Source: JAWLHU01 sp049324875 (lineage in GTDB: Bacteria > Bacillota > Sulfobacillia > Symbiobacteriales > Symbiobacteriaceae). From it: a stretch of DNA of 64,000 bases. The notes under the pieces were generated by a model that had not been told where the DNA came from, ran no database searches, and worked only from the letters and a program-made list of their open reading frames with translations. The DNA lies in contig JBMONC010000072.1 of the NCBI GenBank assembly GCA_049324875.1, positions 1-64,000 of the forward strand. Direction: 5' to 3'. The translations under genes and the position numbers were made by a program. This document shows positions 7,568 through 15,988 of the stretch, piece after piece (the first letter of the stretch is position 1; the number at the start of each line of letters is the position of its first letter).

Positions 7568-9082
7568 ATGGCGATGTTGACCTATGATCTGGGCACCACC
7601 GGGCTGAAGACGGCGCTCTTCGACCCGGCGGACGGCCGCCTGCTGGCGCTGGCGGAGCGGGAGATCCCGGTCCACCGGCCCCAGCCCGCCTGGGTGGAGC
7701 AGGAGCCGGAGGACTGGTGGCAGGCGGTGCTCGCCACCACCCGGGAGGTGCTGGCGGCGGCGCCGGGAGCGGTGGTGCAGGGAATCGGCCTCTCCACCCA
7801 GCGGGAGACCGTGGTGCCCGTTGCTGAGGATGGCTCGGTCCTCCGCAGCGCCCTGATGTGGCAGGACCGGCGGGCGCTGGCCGAGGCCCGGGAGCTGGGC
7901 GAGCGGCTGGGGGCCGACCGGATCCACCAGGTGACGGGGATGCGGGCGGAGCCGGTCTTCAGCGCTGCCAAGCTGCTCTGGCTGAAGCGCCACCAGCCGG
8001 AGATCTGGAAGCGGGCCCGCTGGCTGCTCCTGCCGAAGGACTTCCTTGCCCTGCGGCTGACGGGGGCGCCCTTCCTGGACCCCTCGATCGCCTCCCGCAC
8101 CATGCTCTACGATGTCCGGCGCCGGGACTGGTGGCCGGAGGTGCTGGAACTGCTGGAACTCTCGCCCGACCGGCTGGCCCCGGTGGTGGGGTCGGGGGAG
8201 TGCGGCGGGCTGCTCTCCGCCCAGGCGGCGGCGACGCTGGGCCTGCCTGCGGGCATCCCGGTGGCCGCCGGCGGCGGCGACCGGCCCTGCGAGGCGCTGG
8301 GCGCCGGGGTGGGCGAGGGCCGGGTGATGGAGTCCACCGGCACGGCGACCAACCTCTCGGCGGCGGCCTCCCAGCTCGGGGAGCGGCTGCCCGACGGGAT
8401 CATCGTCTCGGCCCACGTGCTGCCCGGCCAGTGGCTGCTGGAACAGGGGATCAGCACCGGCGGCTCGATCCTGAAGTGGCTGCGGGACCAGGTGACCGGC
8501 CTGCCCTACGAGGAGCTGAACCGGCTCGTCCTGGGCGTGAAGCCGGGCGCCGGGGGCCTGTTGCTTCTGCCCTTCTTCATGGGCGCCCAGGCGACCCGCT
8601 GGAACGCAGAGGCGCGGGGCGTGCTCTTCGGCCTCTCCCTCGGCCACGGCCAGGGGGAGCTGGCCCGGGCGGTGATGGAGGGCGTGGCCATGGAGGTCAG
8701 GGCCTGCCTGGCGGTGCTGGACCGGGAGGGGGTGGAGGCCCGCGAGCTGGTCACCCTGGGAGGCGGCGCCAAATCGCCGGTGTGGCGGCAGATCAAGGCC
8801 GACGTGGCGGGCCGCCCGGTGGCGGCGGTCCAGAACCCGCACAGCGCCTCGGTGGGCGCCATGCTGCTGGGCGCCACGGCGGCGGGCCTGCTCTCCGATC
8901 CGCTGGCGGCGGCCCGGCGGCTCAACCCGGTGACCGAAGTCCAGACCCCCCGGGCCTCCCATACCGCCTTCTACACCCAGTGGTTCCAGCTCTACAACGA
9001 ACTGTACCGGTCTGTGGAGGGGCTCTACCGACGGCTGGACGAGCTGGCTGCCGCGGCCCCCGACGATCAGGAGGAGGTTTGA
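7568..9082 (+). CDS. FGGY-family carbohydrate kinase (xylulokinase-like)
   Basis: A 504-aa kinase of the FGGY/ASKHA superfamily. The N-terminal TYDLGTTGLKTALFD phosphate-1 loop, QEPEDWWQAV, GIGLSTQRETVVPV and ALMWQDRRA are classic; the C-terminal domain has GGGDRPCEALGAG, ESTGTATNL and LVTLGGGAKSPVWRQIKADVAGRPV. It resembles xylulo- and gluconokinases, but the family is promiscuous and the substrate cannot be named. In this operon it takes the position that a PfkB-type IolC kinase has in standard inositol pathways, so a 2-keto-3-deoxy-type acid or ketose is plausible. It is followed by iolB after 3 bases, with AGGAGG immediately upstream of that gene. Confidence 0.85.
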   Translation: MAMLTYDLGTTGLKTALFDPADGRLLALAEREIPVHRPQPAWVEQEPEDWWQAVLATTREVLAAAPGAVVQGIGLSTQRETVVPVAEDGSVLRSALMWQDRRALAEARELGERLGADRIHQVTGMRAEPVFSAAKLLWLKRHQPEIWKRARWLLLPKDFLALRLTGAPFLDPSIASRTMLYDVRRRDWWPEVLELLELSPDRLAPVVGSGECGGLLSAQAAATLGLPAGIPVAAGGGDRPCEALGAGVGEGRVMESTGTATNLSAAASQLGERLPDGIIVSAHVLPGQWLLEQGISTGGSILKWLRDQVTGLPYEELNRLVLGVKPGAGGLLLLPFFMGAQATRWNAEARGVLFGLSLGHGQGELARAVMEGVAMEVRACLAVLDREGVEARELVTLGGGAKSPVWRQIKADVAGRPVAAVQNPHSASVGAMLLGATAAGLLSDPLAAARRLNPVTEVQTPRASHTAFYTQWFQLYNELYRSVEGLYRRLDELAAAAPDDQEEV

Positions 9083-9085
9083 GCC

Positions 9086-9877
9086 ATGCTGGATCTGTTC
9101 CGCCGACCGCCGAAGACCAAGGGGCGCATCGACATTGCCAACCCGGGCCAGGAGCTGCAGATGGTGGGTCTTTCCCTGCTCCGGCTCGATGAAGGCGAGA
9201 GCTACACGGGCGAGACGGGCGCCGAGGAGATCGTGCTGGTGATCCTGGGCGGCAGGGCCCGGATCTCCGCCGCCGGTCAGGATTTGGGCATCCTGGGGGA
9301 GAGGGCGAACGTCTTTGCGGGGCGGGCCCACGCCGTCTACGTGCCCTGCCACACCGGGTACAGCGTCACGGGGGCCTCCGCCGTGGAGATTGCCATCTGC
9401 CGGGCCCCCAGCGAGAAGCCGGGCCGCGTCCAGGTGGTGACGCCCGACCAGGTGGTGGTCCACCAGCGGGGCAAGGACCTCTTCCAGCGCCGGGTGGAGG
9501 ATATCGTCGCCGACAACGTGGAGGCGGACCGCATCGTGGTGGGCGAGACCTTCAACGCGACGGGCCACTGGTCGAGCTATCCGCCGCACAAGCACGACGA
9601 GGAGAACCCGCCGGTGGAATCCAAGATGCAGGAGATTTATCTATTCAAGATAAATCCGCAGCATGGTTTTGGTGTGCAGGTCATGTATACCACCGACGGC
9701 GAAATCGACCAGGCGTATCGGATTCTCGACGGGGATGTGACCTTGCTGCCGAAGGGCTACCACCCGGTGGCGGCGGCGCCCGGCTACCAGATCTACTACC
9801 TGTGGGCCATCGCCGGGGAGCACCGCCAGATGCGGCCCAACGACGACCCCGCCCACGCCTGGGTGAAGGGGATGTAA
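9086..9877 (+). CDS. iolB: 5-deoxy-glucuronate isomerase family protein
   Basis: A 263-aa bicupin. The C-terminal cupin carries the family signature VVGETFNATGHWSSYPPHKHD, with metal-binding His and Glu residues, then EEIYLF-like and GYHPVAAAPGYQIYYLW segments. In inositol catabolism IolB converts 5-deoxy-glucuronate to 2-deoxy-5-keto-gluconate. The gene is in an operon with an IolE/IolI-like epimerase and an aldolase-fold protein, but no IolD or IolC is seen, so the actual substrate may be a related deoxy-uronate. Codons around 9633-9690 are noticeably more AT-rich than the rest of the gene and contain a perfect inverted repeat. Confidence 0.9.
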   Translation: MLDLFRRPPKTKGRIDIANPGQELQMVGLSLLRLDEGESYTGETGAEEIVLVILGGRARISAAGQDLGILGERANVFAGRAHAVYVPCHTGYSVTGASAVEIAICRAPSEKPGRVQVVTPDQVVVHQRGKDLFQRRVEDIVADNVEADRIVVGETFNATGHWSSYPPHKHDEENPPVESKMQEIYLFKINPQHGFGVQVMYTTDGEIDQAYRILDGDVTLLPKGYHPVAAAPGYQIYYLWAIAGEHRQMRPNDDPAHAWVKGM

Positions 9878-9881
9878 GTCG

Positions 9882-10982
9882 ATGACCATCGAGTTTCCGG
9901 AGAAGCTGGGCCGGGTCCGCAGCTTCATGCGGGAGCAGGGCCTGCGGGCCCTGGTACTGGGGCGGCAGGAGAACTTCGCCTGGCTGACCGGCGGGGCCCG
10001 GGGCTTCGTCAACAGCGCCACCGAGGCCAGCGTCGCCTGGGTGGTGCTGACCGAGGAGGGCGTCTGGGTGGTGACCAACGCCATCGAGGCGCCGCGCATG
10101 GAGCACGAGGAGCTGGGCCAGCCGGTGACGGTGGTGGCCCACCCCTGGCACGACGATGGCGCCCGGCTGGACCGGGTGCGGGAGCTGACGGGTGAGGGAG
10201 CGCTCGGGGCGGACATCCCCCTGAGCGGAGCGGCCCTGGTCAACCTGGCCCCCCTCCGCTGGACGCTCTCCCGCCTGGAGGTGGAGCGGCTGCGGTACGC
10301 CGCCCGGGCCGCTGCGGAGGCGCTGGAGGCGACCGCCCGGGCCATCCTCCCGGGGCAGACCGAGTTTGAGATCGCCGGCGAGCTGGCCCGGCGGGTTCTG
10401 GCCCTGGGGATGGAGCCGGTGGTCAACCTGATCGCGACCGATGACCGGGTCTACCAGTACCGGCACCCGCTCCCGACGGAGCGACGGCTGGAGCGGTACG
10501 CCATGCTGGTGATCGGCGCCCGCTACCGGGGGCTGGTGATCTCCGCCACCCGGCTGGTCCACTTCGGGCCGATCCCGTCGCACCTGGCGGAGCGGCTGCA
10601 GGCGGTGGCCCGGGTCGACGCGGCGATGATCGCCGCCACACAGCCCGGCAACCGGGTCGCTTCGGTCTGGGAGGAGGCCGTCGCCGCCTACGCCGCCGCC
10701 GGCTATGCCGGCGAGTGGCAGAAGCACCACCAGGGAGGGCTGGCGGGCTACCTCTCCCGGGAGTACCGGGCGACGCCCGGCGCCGCGCAGGTGATCGGGG
10801 CGAACCAGGCCTTTGCCTGGAACCCCAGCATCGCCGGGGTCAAATCGGAGGATACGATCCTGGCCGTGGAGGGCGGGCCGGAGATCCTCACCGCCACCGG
10901 CGACTGGCCGGTGGTGACGGTGGAGGCGGGCGGCCGCACCTGGCAGCGGCCGGCGATTTTGCAGCGCCAACGGCGCCTGTAG
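9882..10982 (+). CDS. M24 (creatinase/aminopeptidase P) fold protein with degenerate metal site
   Basis: A 366-aa two-domain pita-bread protein: a creatinase-type N-domain (LVLGRQENFAWLTGG, VWVVTNAIEAPRM) and a C-terminal M24 domain. Compared with the intact M24 paralogue at 46732-47862, the two metal-binding Asp positions are lost (the usual VD and AD-x-TRT read as VIGARYRG and ISATR), and the first metal-binding Glu reads as Asn (FAWNPS for FTIEPG). A His (KHHQGG) and the last Glu (VKSEDT) remain. Metal-dependent peptidase activity is therefore unlikely; metal-free creatinase-like hydrolysis or a structural role is possible. It sits inside the sugar operon between iolB and an epimerase, so it probably serves that pathway. 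Confidence 0.8.
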   Translation: MTIEFPEKLGRVRSFMREQGLRALVLGRQENFAWLTGGARGFVNSATEASVAWVVLTEEGVWVVTNAIEAPRMEHEELGQPVTVVAHPWHDDGARLDRVRELTGEGALGADIPLSGAALVNLAPLRWTLSRLEVERLRYAARAAAEALEATARAILPGQTEFEIAGELARRVLALGMEPVVNLIATDDRVYQYRHPLPTERRLERYAMLVIGARYRGLVISATRLVHFGPIPSHLAERLQAVARVDAAMIAATQPGNRVASVWEEAVAAYAAAGYAGEWQKHHQGGLAGYLSREYRATPGAAQVIGANQAFAWNPSIAGVKSEDTILAVEGGPEILTATGDWPVVTVEAGGRTWQRPAILQRQRRL

Positions 10983-11047
10983 CCCCGTTGGTGCGTGATC
11001 TCATAAGTAAGGGGGATGGCGTTTTGCAGGGGAATCTCCAGTCCTAT

Positions 11048-11935
11048 ATGAAAGTTGGGCTCGTTCACTTCATGGCCTTTCCGGAGACGCTCAAGGGCGA
11101 CGGCCCGATTCTCGAGACCCTGGCGACGGTTGCGGAGGACCCGTTTTTCGGCTCGGTGGAGGTGACCCGGATCAACGACCCGAAGGTGCGGCGGGAGGCG
11201 GCGGTCCTGCTGGCCAGCGCCGGCTTGGAGGTGGGCTTCGGCGCCCAGCCGATGATCCTGTCCACCAAGAGCGACCTGAACAGCCTCGATGAGGCGGCCC
11301 GGCAGGCGGCCCTCGCCACCTGCTACGAGGCGCTGGCCCAGGCAAAGGAGCTGGGAGCGAAGAAGCTGGGCATCCTCTCCGGCCCCGACCCCGGTCCGGA
11401 GAAGCGGGAGGCAGCCAAGGAGGCGCTGATCCGCTCGCTGGTTGAGCTGGGCCGCCGCTGCGAGGATGCGGGGATTCAGCTGGCGCTGGAGACCTTTGAC
11501 TTCGACATCGATAAGAAGGCGCTGGTAGGACCGAACAAGGAGGCGGCGGAGATCGCCCGGACCATCCGGCGTGATGTCCCCTCCTTCGGGCTGATGATCG
11601 ACCTGAGCCACCTGCCGCTCCAGTACGAGACGCCCCAGGATGCCCTGACCGCCGCGGCGGATGTGCTGATCCATGCCCACTGCGGCAACGCCATCATGCG
11701 GGACAAGTCCCACCCGCTCTATGGCGATCAGCACCCACGCTTCGGCCATCCCGACGGGGAGAACGGGGTGCCTGAGCTGCGTGAGTACCTGCGGGTACTG
11801 CTGGAGATCGGCTACCTGCGGCAGGGGGAACAGCGGACCCTGGCCTTTGAGGTGAAGCCTGCCCCGGGCGAGCGCAGCGGTGCTGTGATCGCCGGGTCGA
11901 AGCGGGCGCTCCTGGAGGCCTGGGCCACGCTTTAG
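11048..11935 (+). CDS. Sugar-phosphate isomerase/epimerase, xylose isomerase-like TIM barrel (IolE/IolI type)
   Basis: A 295-aa barrel of the AP-endonuclease-2 superfamily, related to inosose dehydratases and isomerases. The metal-site elements ALETFDFDIDKKALVG, GLMIDLSHLPLQYE, DVLIHAHCGNAIMRD and LAFEVKPAPGE contain the expected Glu, Asp, His and Glu ligands. ATG at 11048 matches the normal fold start (MKVGLVHFMAF), although its ribosome-binding site is weak; in-frame GTG or TTG codons upstream would add up to about 20 residues. It is co-directional with and 65 bases after the M24-like gene. It probably epimerises or dehydrates the imported sugar or cyclitol. Confidence 0.82.
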   Translation: MKVGLVHFMAFPETLKGDGPILETLATVAEDPFFGSVEVTRINDPKVRREAAVLLASAGLEVGFGAQPMILSTKSDLNSLDEAARQAALATCYEALAQAKELGAKKLGILSGPDPGPEKREAAKEALIRSLVELGRRCEDAGIQLALETFDFDIDKKALVGPNKEAAEIARTIRRDVPSFGLMIDLSHLPLQYETPQDALTAAADVLIHAHCGNAIMRDKSHPLYGDQHPRFGHPDGENGVPELREYLRVLLEIGYLRQGEQRTLAFEVKPAPGERSGAVIAGSKRALLEAWATL

Positions 11936-11961
11936 ATCATACAGCAACGGAGGTTCTATCC

Positions 11962-12945
11962 ATGAGCAGACCGAAGGTGTTCATCTCGCGGAAGCTTCCC
12001 CAGGCAGCGGTCGATATCATCGCCGCCGCCTGTGACTATCGCATGTGGGAGAGCGAGGAGCAGCCGGTCCCCCGTGATCGGTTGATCCAGGAGGTCTCCG
12101 AGGCGGACGGCGCCCTGGTGCTGCTGACCGACCGGATCGATGCCGAACTGATGGACGCCGCCCCCCGCTGCAAGGTCTTCGCCAACCTGGCCGTGGGCGT
12201 GGACAATGTCCAGGTGCCGGAGGCGACGAAGCGGGGAGTGCTGATCACCAACACGCCGGGGGTGCTGACCGAGACCACCGCTGACCTGGCCTTCGCCCTG
12301 ATGATGGCCTCCGCCCGACGGCTCTACGAGGGGCAGCGGCTGATCGTCGAGGGGAACTGGAAGACCTGGTCGCCCATGTTCATGACCGGGCAGGATGTCT
12401 ACGGCGCTACCCTGGGGATCATCGGGGCGGGGCGGATCGGCAGCGCCCTGGCCCGGCGGGCGAAGGGCTTTGACATGCCGGTCCTCTACTACAACCGGCG
12501 CCCGAGCCCGGAGCTGGAGGCGGAGGTGGGGGCGGAATACTGCTCCCTGGACGACCTGCTGCGGCGGTCGGATTTCGTGGTGGTGCTCGTCCCGCTCACC
12601 CCGGAGACCCGGGGGATGATCGGGGCGCGCGAGCTCGGCCTGATGAAGTCGACGGCGGTCTTCGTCAACGCGGCCCGGGGCCCGGTGGTGGACGAGCAGG
12701 CGCTTTACAACGCCCTGGTGAACAGGCAGATCTGGGCCGCCGGCCTGGACGTCTTCGAGAAGGAGCCAATCGGCGCGGACCACCCGCTGCTGACCCTGCC
12801 CAACGTGACGGCGGTCCCGCACATCGGGTCGGCCAGCATCAAGACCCGCACCCGGATGTGCACCCTGGCTGCCGAGAACCTGGTGGCTGCGGTGACCGGC
12901 CGGCGTCCGCCCACCCCGGTCAACCCCGAGGTGTTGGAGCGCTGA
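11962..12945 (+). CDS. D-2-hydroxyacid dehydrogenase (glyoxylate/hydroxypyruvate reductase-like)
   Basis: A 327-aa NAD(P)-dependent dehydrogenase. The Rossmann motif GATLGIIGAGRIGSALARR, the substrate region NLAVGVDNVQVPEATKRG, the VNAARGPVVDEQAL segment (catalytic Arg nearby), GLDVFEKEP with the Glu, and PHIGSAS with the catalytic His are all present, and the length is normal. The ATG is preceded by AACGGAGG. It is the last gene of the TRAP operon and ends just before a strong hairpin. It may reduce a C2-C3 product of the aldolase such as glyoxylate, hydroxypyruvate or tartronate semialdehyde; the precise substrate is not determinable. Confidence 0.9.
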   Translation: MSRPKVFISRKLPQAAVDIIAAACDYRMWESEEQPVPRDRLIQEVSEADGALVLLTDRIDAELMDAAPRCKVFANLAVGVDNVQVPEATKRGVLITNTPGVLTETTADLAFALMMASARRLYEGQRLIVEGNWKTWSPMFMTGQDVYGATLGIIGAGRIGSALARRAKGFDMPVLYYNRRPSPELEAEVGAEYCSLDDLLRRSDFVVVLVPLTPETRGMIGARELGLMKSTAVFVNAARGPVVDEQALYNALVNRQIWAAGLDVFEKEPIGADHPLLTLPNVTAVPHIGSASIKTRTRMCTLAAENLVAAVTGRRPPTPVNPEVLER

Positions 12946-12963
12946 TCAGCCCATAAGCCAAAG

Positions 12964-12995
12964 AGGCGCCAGAAGCCATTTCGCTTCTGGCGCCT
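12964..12995. terminator. Bidirectional terminator hairpin
   Basis: A perfect 13-base-pair stem (AGGCGCCAGAAGC with GCTTCTGGCGCCT) and a 6-base loop lie in the gap between the dehydrogenase (plus) and the Gfo/Idh remnant (minus). The T run is weak, but stem strength and position fit a shared terminator. Confidence 0.7.
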
Positions 12996-13045
12996 CCTGT
13001 ACGGATGCGGGAACAACCAGCCCGACGACGCAGGCTCCCAGGCGT

Positions 13046-13465
13046 TCAGGGCGCCAAAGGCGCCGGCACCAGCGGTTCGGCCTCCCCCCGGGCCGCTGCG
13101 GTGAAGTTCTCGATCAAAGGGAGGTTGACGTTTTCGTGCCGGGGCAGATCCTCCCGGTGTTCAGCCCCCTCACCGTCGATCCAGATCAGCTCCGGGCGGT
13201 CGACATGGGGGCTCAGGATCCGCCCTGCCGTCCCGTTGATGGTCAGGCTGTGGCTGGCGGGGGCGTTGAAGTGGTAGGCCGCCAGGCCGTGGGCGGCGGC
13301 CATGTCGGTGTACCAGGCCGGTATCCCGTGCCGCTCGGCCGTGGCCCGGGTGCGGTCGGGGCTCCGGCCCACCAGGCAGACCAGCTCGCTCCCCTCCGCC
13401 TGGCGCAGGGCTGCAATCACCCGCTTGTTGGCCACATCCCCGCCGCCGATCAGGGCCCAGCGCAT
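13046..13465 (-). pseudogene. Gfo/Idh/MocA oxidoreductase with large internal deletion
   Basis: A 139-codon frame. Its first 55 or so codons are a normal NAD-binding start of a Gfo/Idh/MocA protein (MRWALIGGGDVANKRVI, then LVGRSPDRTRATAERHGIPAWYTD). They run directly into a C-terminal segment (YHFNAPASHSLTING, ENVNLPLIENFTAAARGE). Roughly 170 residues, including the EKP motif and the catalytic Lys/His region, are missing without a frameshift. It follows the intact paralogue by 2 bases. I read it as a decayed gene; a short functional NAD-binding protein is unlikely but not excluded. Confidence 0.7.
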
Positions 13466-13467
13466 CG

Positions 13468-14496
13468 CTACTCCCTCCCCAGGGGTTCCAGGCCGGGCCT
13501 GACCGCCCGACCGGTCTGACTGGACTCATAGATGGCCAGCACCAGCGCCAGGGCGGCCAGCCCGTCCTCACCCGCCACCAGCGGCCGCCGGCGGTACCGC
13601 AGGGCGTCCAGGATCTCCTGCCACTGGGCCAGGTGTCCGGCGTTGCCGATCGCCCTCGGATCGCTCGCCCCGCCTGTCGCTGGCTCCGCCTTCGGGGGCG
13701 GCGGCAGGTCGGGCACCTCCCAGCGGAGCACCTGGCTGCCGGATAGCAGGACGGAGCCCCGCTCGAAGAAGAGGTTCAGCTCGGCGGGAAAGCCCGGGTG
13801 GGCGGCGGTGGTGGCGGCGATCAGCCCCAGCGCCCCGCTCTCAAAGCGGAGGGAGGCTGTGGCGGTGTCCTCCGCCTCCATCCGATGGGTCCGGGTGGCG
13901 GTGTGGGCGGAGACCGAGGTGACCGGGCCCATCAGCCAGAGCAGCAGGTCCACCAGGTGGATCCCCTGGTTCATCAGTGCCCCGCCGTCCAGCGCCAGTG
14001 TCCCTCGCCAGTCGGCGGAGTCGTAGTAGCTCTGGGGCCGGTACCAGCGGACCAGCGCCTCCCCTAGCACCGGGCGGCCGAGCCGGCCCGAGGCGATCGC
14101 CTCCTTCAGATAGCGATGCGGGGGCTCCATCCGCCGCTGGGAGATGACCGAGAGGAAGAGCCCCCGCCGCCGGGCGCAGCCGATGACCGCCCGCGCCTCA
14201 TCAAGCCGGAGGGCCATCGGCTTCTCGATGACCACATGCTTGCCCGCCTCCAGCGCCTCGAGGGCCTGGGGGCCGTGCAGGCCGCTGGGGGTGCAGATCA
14301 CCACCAGGTCAATATCGGGTCGCCGGAGCAGCTCCCGGTAGTCGGCATGCCAGTCGGCGGTGAGGCCCGGCGGTCGTGCCGCCGACCGCCCGGCGATGGC
14401 AGCCACGGTCACCCCCTCGCAATGGGAGAGGACCTCCTCGTGAACCTTGCCGATACTGCCATACCCGATGATTCCCACCCGCAAGGGCTGGCCCAT
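13468..14496 (-). CDS. Gfo/Idh/MocA-family NAD(P)-dependent oxidoreductase
   Basis: A 342-aa sugar or cyclitol dehydrogenase. The Rossmann motif VGIIGYGSIGKVH is followed by LVVICTPSGLHGPQALEALEAGKHVVIEKPMALRLDEA (the EKP motif with the catalytic Lys), and the C-terminal domain has YYDSADWRGTLALDGGALMNQGIHLVDLLLWLMGPV, where the conserved GG-x-x-x-x-x-x-H element supplies Asp/His. ATG at 14496 is chosen because AAGGGGGAG lies about 6 bases upstream; a GTG at 14514 lacks such a site. The family includes inositol dehydrogenase (IolG), so it could supply the missing oxidation step for the neighbouring catabolic operon, but it is on the opposite strand. Confidence 0.9.
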   Translation of the reverse strand: MGQPLRVGIIGYGSIGKVHEEVLSHCEGVTVAAIAGRSAARPPGLTADWHADYRELLRRPDIDLVVICTPSGLHGPQALEALEAGKHVVIEKPMALRLDEARAVIGCARRRGLFLSVISQRRMEPPHRYLKEAIASGRLGRPVLGEALVRWYRPQSYYDSADWRGTLALDGGALMNQGIHLVDLLLWLMGPVTSVSAHTATRTHRMEAEDTATASLRFESGALGLIAATTAAHPGFPAELNLFFERGSVLLSGSQVLRWEVPDLPPPPKAEPATGGASDPRAIGNAGHLAQWQEILDALRYRRRPLVAGEDGLAALALVLAIYESSQTGRAVRPGLEPLGRE

Positions 14497-14600
14497 CCTC
14501 CGCTCCCCCTTCACGTGGGTCCGGAGGAGATTTCGCTGCGCCCGGCACCTCTGCCTGCATTGTCATGAAATTGAAAACTAGCGTCCCCGGCCTGTGATCA

Positions 14601-15977
14601 TCAGAAAAACAGGTCCCGCTCGCCCCGGCGGATCCGCTCCAGCCGGATGGCGGTCGCCTCCCGTGCCCTGGGGTTTGGGATCCGCGCGAGGTGCCCGGCC
14701 ACGGTCTGCTCCCCCACCGCCCGGGTCTCGGGCGAGGCGTAGTCCTCCAGAAACTCCTGGAAGGTCATCAGGGCGTTGGCCTGGCAGAGGTTTGCGATCT
14801 GCCCGCTCTTGGCCAGCTGCATGAACCGGTCGCCGGTCCGCCCCTGCCGGTAGCAGGCGGTGCAGTAGGAGGGCAGGTAGCCTCCCTCGCAGAGCCAGCG
14901 CAGCACCTCATCCGGGCTCCGGTGGTCGCCGGTCTCGAACTGGGCGGGCACCTTGTTCTCGTGGTAGCCGCCCACCCCGGTGCAGGAGCCGGCGCTGATC
15001 TGGGAGATGCCCAGCCGGAGCACCTCTTCTCGCAGCTCGGGCCTCTCCCGGGTGGTCAGGATCATCCCGGTGTAGGGCACCGCCAGCCGGATGATCGCCA
15101 CCAGCTTCTTGAACTCCTCATCGTTGACCAGGTAGGGGTAGTCGGCCAGGTCCATGCCGGCGGCGGGCTTGAGGCGGGGCACGGAGATGGTGTGCGGGCC
15201 GACGCCGAACCGCTCCTCCAGGTGCCGGGCGTGGAGCAGCAGCGCCAGCACCTCGTAGCGGTAGTCGTAGAGGCCGAAGAGCACCCCGGCGCCCACGTCG
15301 TCGATCCCGGCCTCCTGGGCCCGGCCCAGGGCGGTGGTGTGCCAGTCATAGTCGTGCTTGGGACCCCGTGGGTGGACCCGGGCATAGGTTGGGCGGTGGT
15401 AGGTCTCCTGGAAGAGGAGGTAGGTGCCGATCTCGGCCTCCTTCAGCTTCACGTACTCCTCCACCGAGGCGGCGGCGATGTTGACGTTGATCCGGCGGAT
15501 GTCGCCGCTGGCGTAAATGGTGCGGATGCACTCCACGATGTAGTCGATGTCGGCGTTGACCGGGTCCTCGCCCGCCTCCAGCGCCAGCCGCTTGTGGCCC
15601 ATCCCCTGGAGCACCCGGACCTCCTCGGCCAGCTCCTCCATGCTCAGCCGGCGGCGGGGGATCTGGTTCTGCACCCGGTAGCCGCAATAGGTACAGTCGT
15701 TGACACAGTGGTTGGAGACGTAGAGCGGGGCGAAGAGGACGATCCGGTCGCCGTAGATCTTCTGCTTGACGTGGAGGGCGGTCCGGAAGAGATCCTCCAG
15801 CATCGGCCGCTCCTCGATCATCAGCAGCGTGGCCACATCGGCGGGCTCCAGCCCCTTGGCCAGGGCGGCCCGCTCCAGGATCTCCCGGACCCGGATGGCC
15901 GACGGGCGGTGGGCCCGGGCCAGCAGGTCGCCGATGACCGCATCGTCGATGAAGTGCGCCTGTTCCTTGGTTCGCAT
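14601..15977 (-). CDS. hydG: [FeFe]-hydrogenase H-cluster maturase HydG (radical SAM, tyrosine lyase)
   Basis: A 458-aa radical-SAM enzyme that cleaves tyrosine to make the CO and CN ligands of the H-cluster as an Fe-cysteine synthon. The CxxxCxxC cluster motif reads CVNDCTYCGY. The HydG-specific C-terminal CxxC-x22-C motif (CTAC...NLC) marks the second, dangler-Fe cluster and distinguishes it from ThiH. The ATG at 15977 has AGGAGG at ideal spacing. It is the last gene of the aspA-hydF-hydE-hydG operon, starting 12 bases after hydE. Confidence 0.97.
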   Translation of the reverse strand: MRTKEQAHFIDDAVIGDLLARAHRPSAIRVREILERAALAKGLEPADVATLLMIEERPMLEDLFRTALHVKQKIYGDRIVLFAPLYVSNHCVNDCTYCGYRVQNQIPRRRLSMEELAEEVRVLQGMGHKRLALEAGEDPVNADIDYIVECIRTIYASGDIRRINVNIAAASVEEYVKLKEAEIGTYLLFQETYHRPTYARVHPRGPKHDYDWHTTALGRAQEAGIDDVGAGVLFGLYDYRYEVLALLLHARHLEERFGVGPHTISVPRLKPAAGMDLADYPYLVNDEEFKKLVAIIRLAVPYTGMILTTRERPELREEVLRLGISQISAGSCTGVGGYHENKVPAQFETGDHRSPDEVLRWLCEGGYLPSYCTACYRQGRTGDRFMQLAKSGQIANLCQANALMTFQEFLEDYASPETRAVGEQTVAGHLARIPNPRAREATAIRLERIRRGERDLFF

Positions 15978-15988
15978 GGCGATCCCTC

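Noticed and set aside
7097..9595. Very long open frames on the strand opposite to the FGGY kinase and iolB (and similar long frames opposite most genes)
   Set aside because: They arise from GC-biased third codon positions; they have His/Gln/Arg/Gly/Pro-rich compositions, no ribosome-binding sites and no domains.
14601..15977. ThiH (thiamine synthesis) instead of HydG
   Set aside because: The C-terminal CxxC-x22-C motif and the neighbours hydE, hydF and aspA identify HydG.
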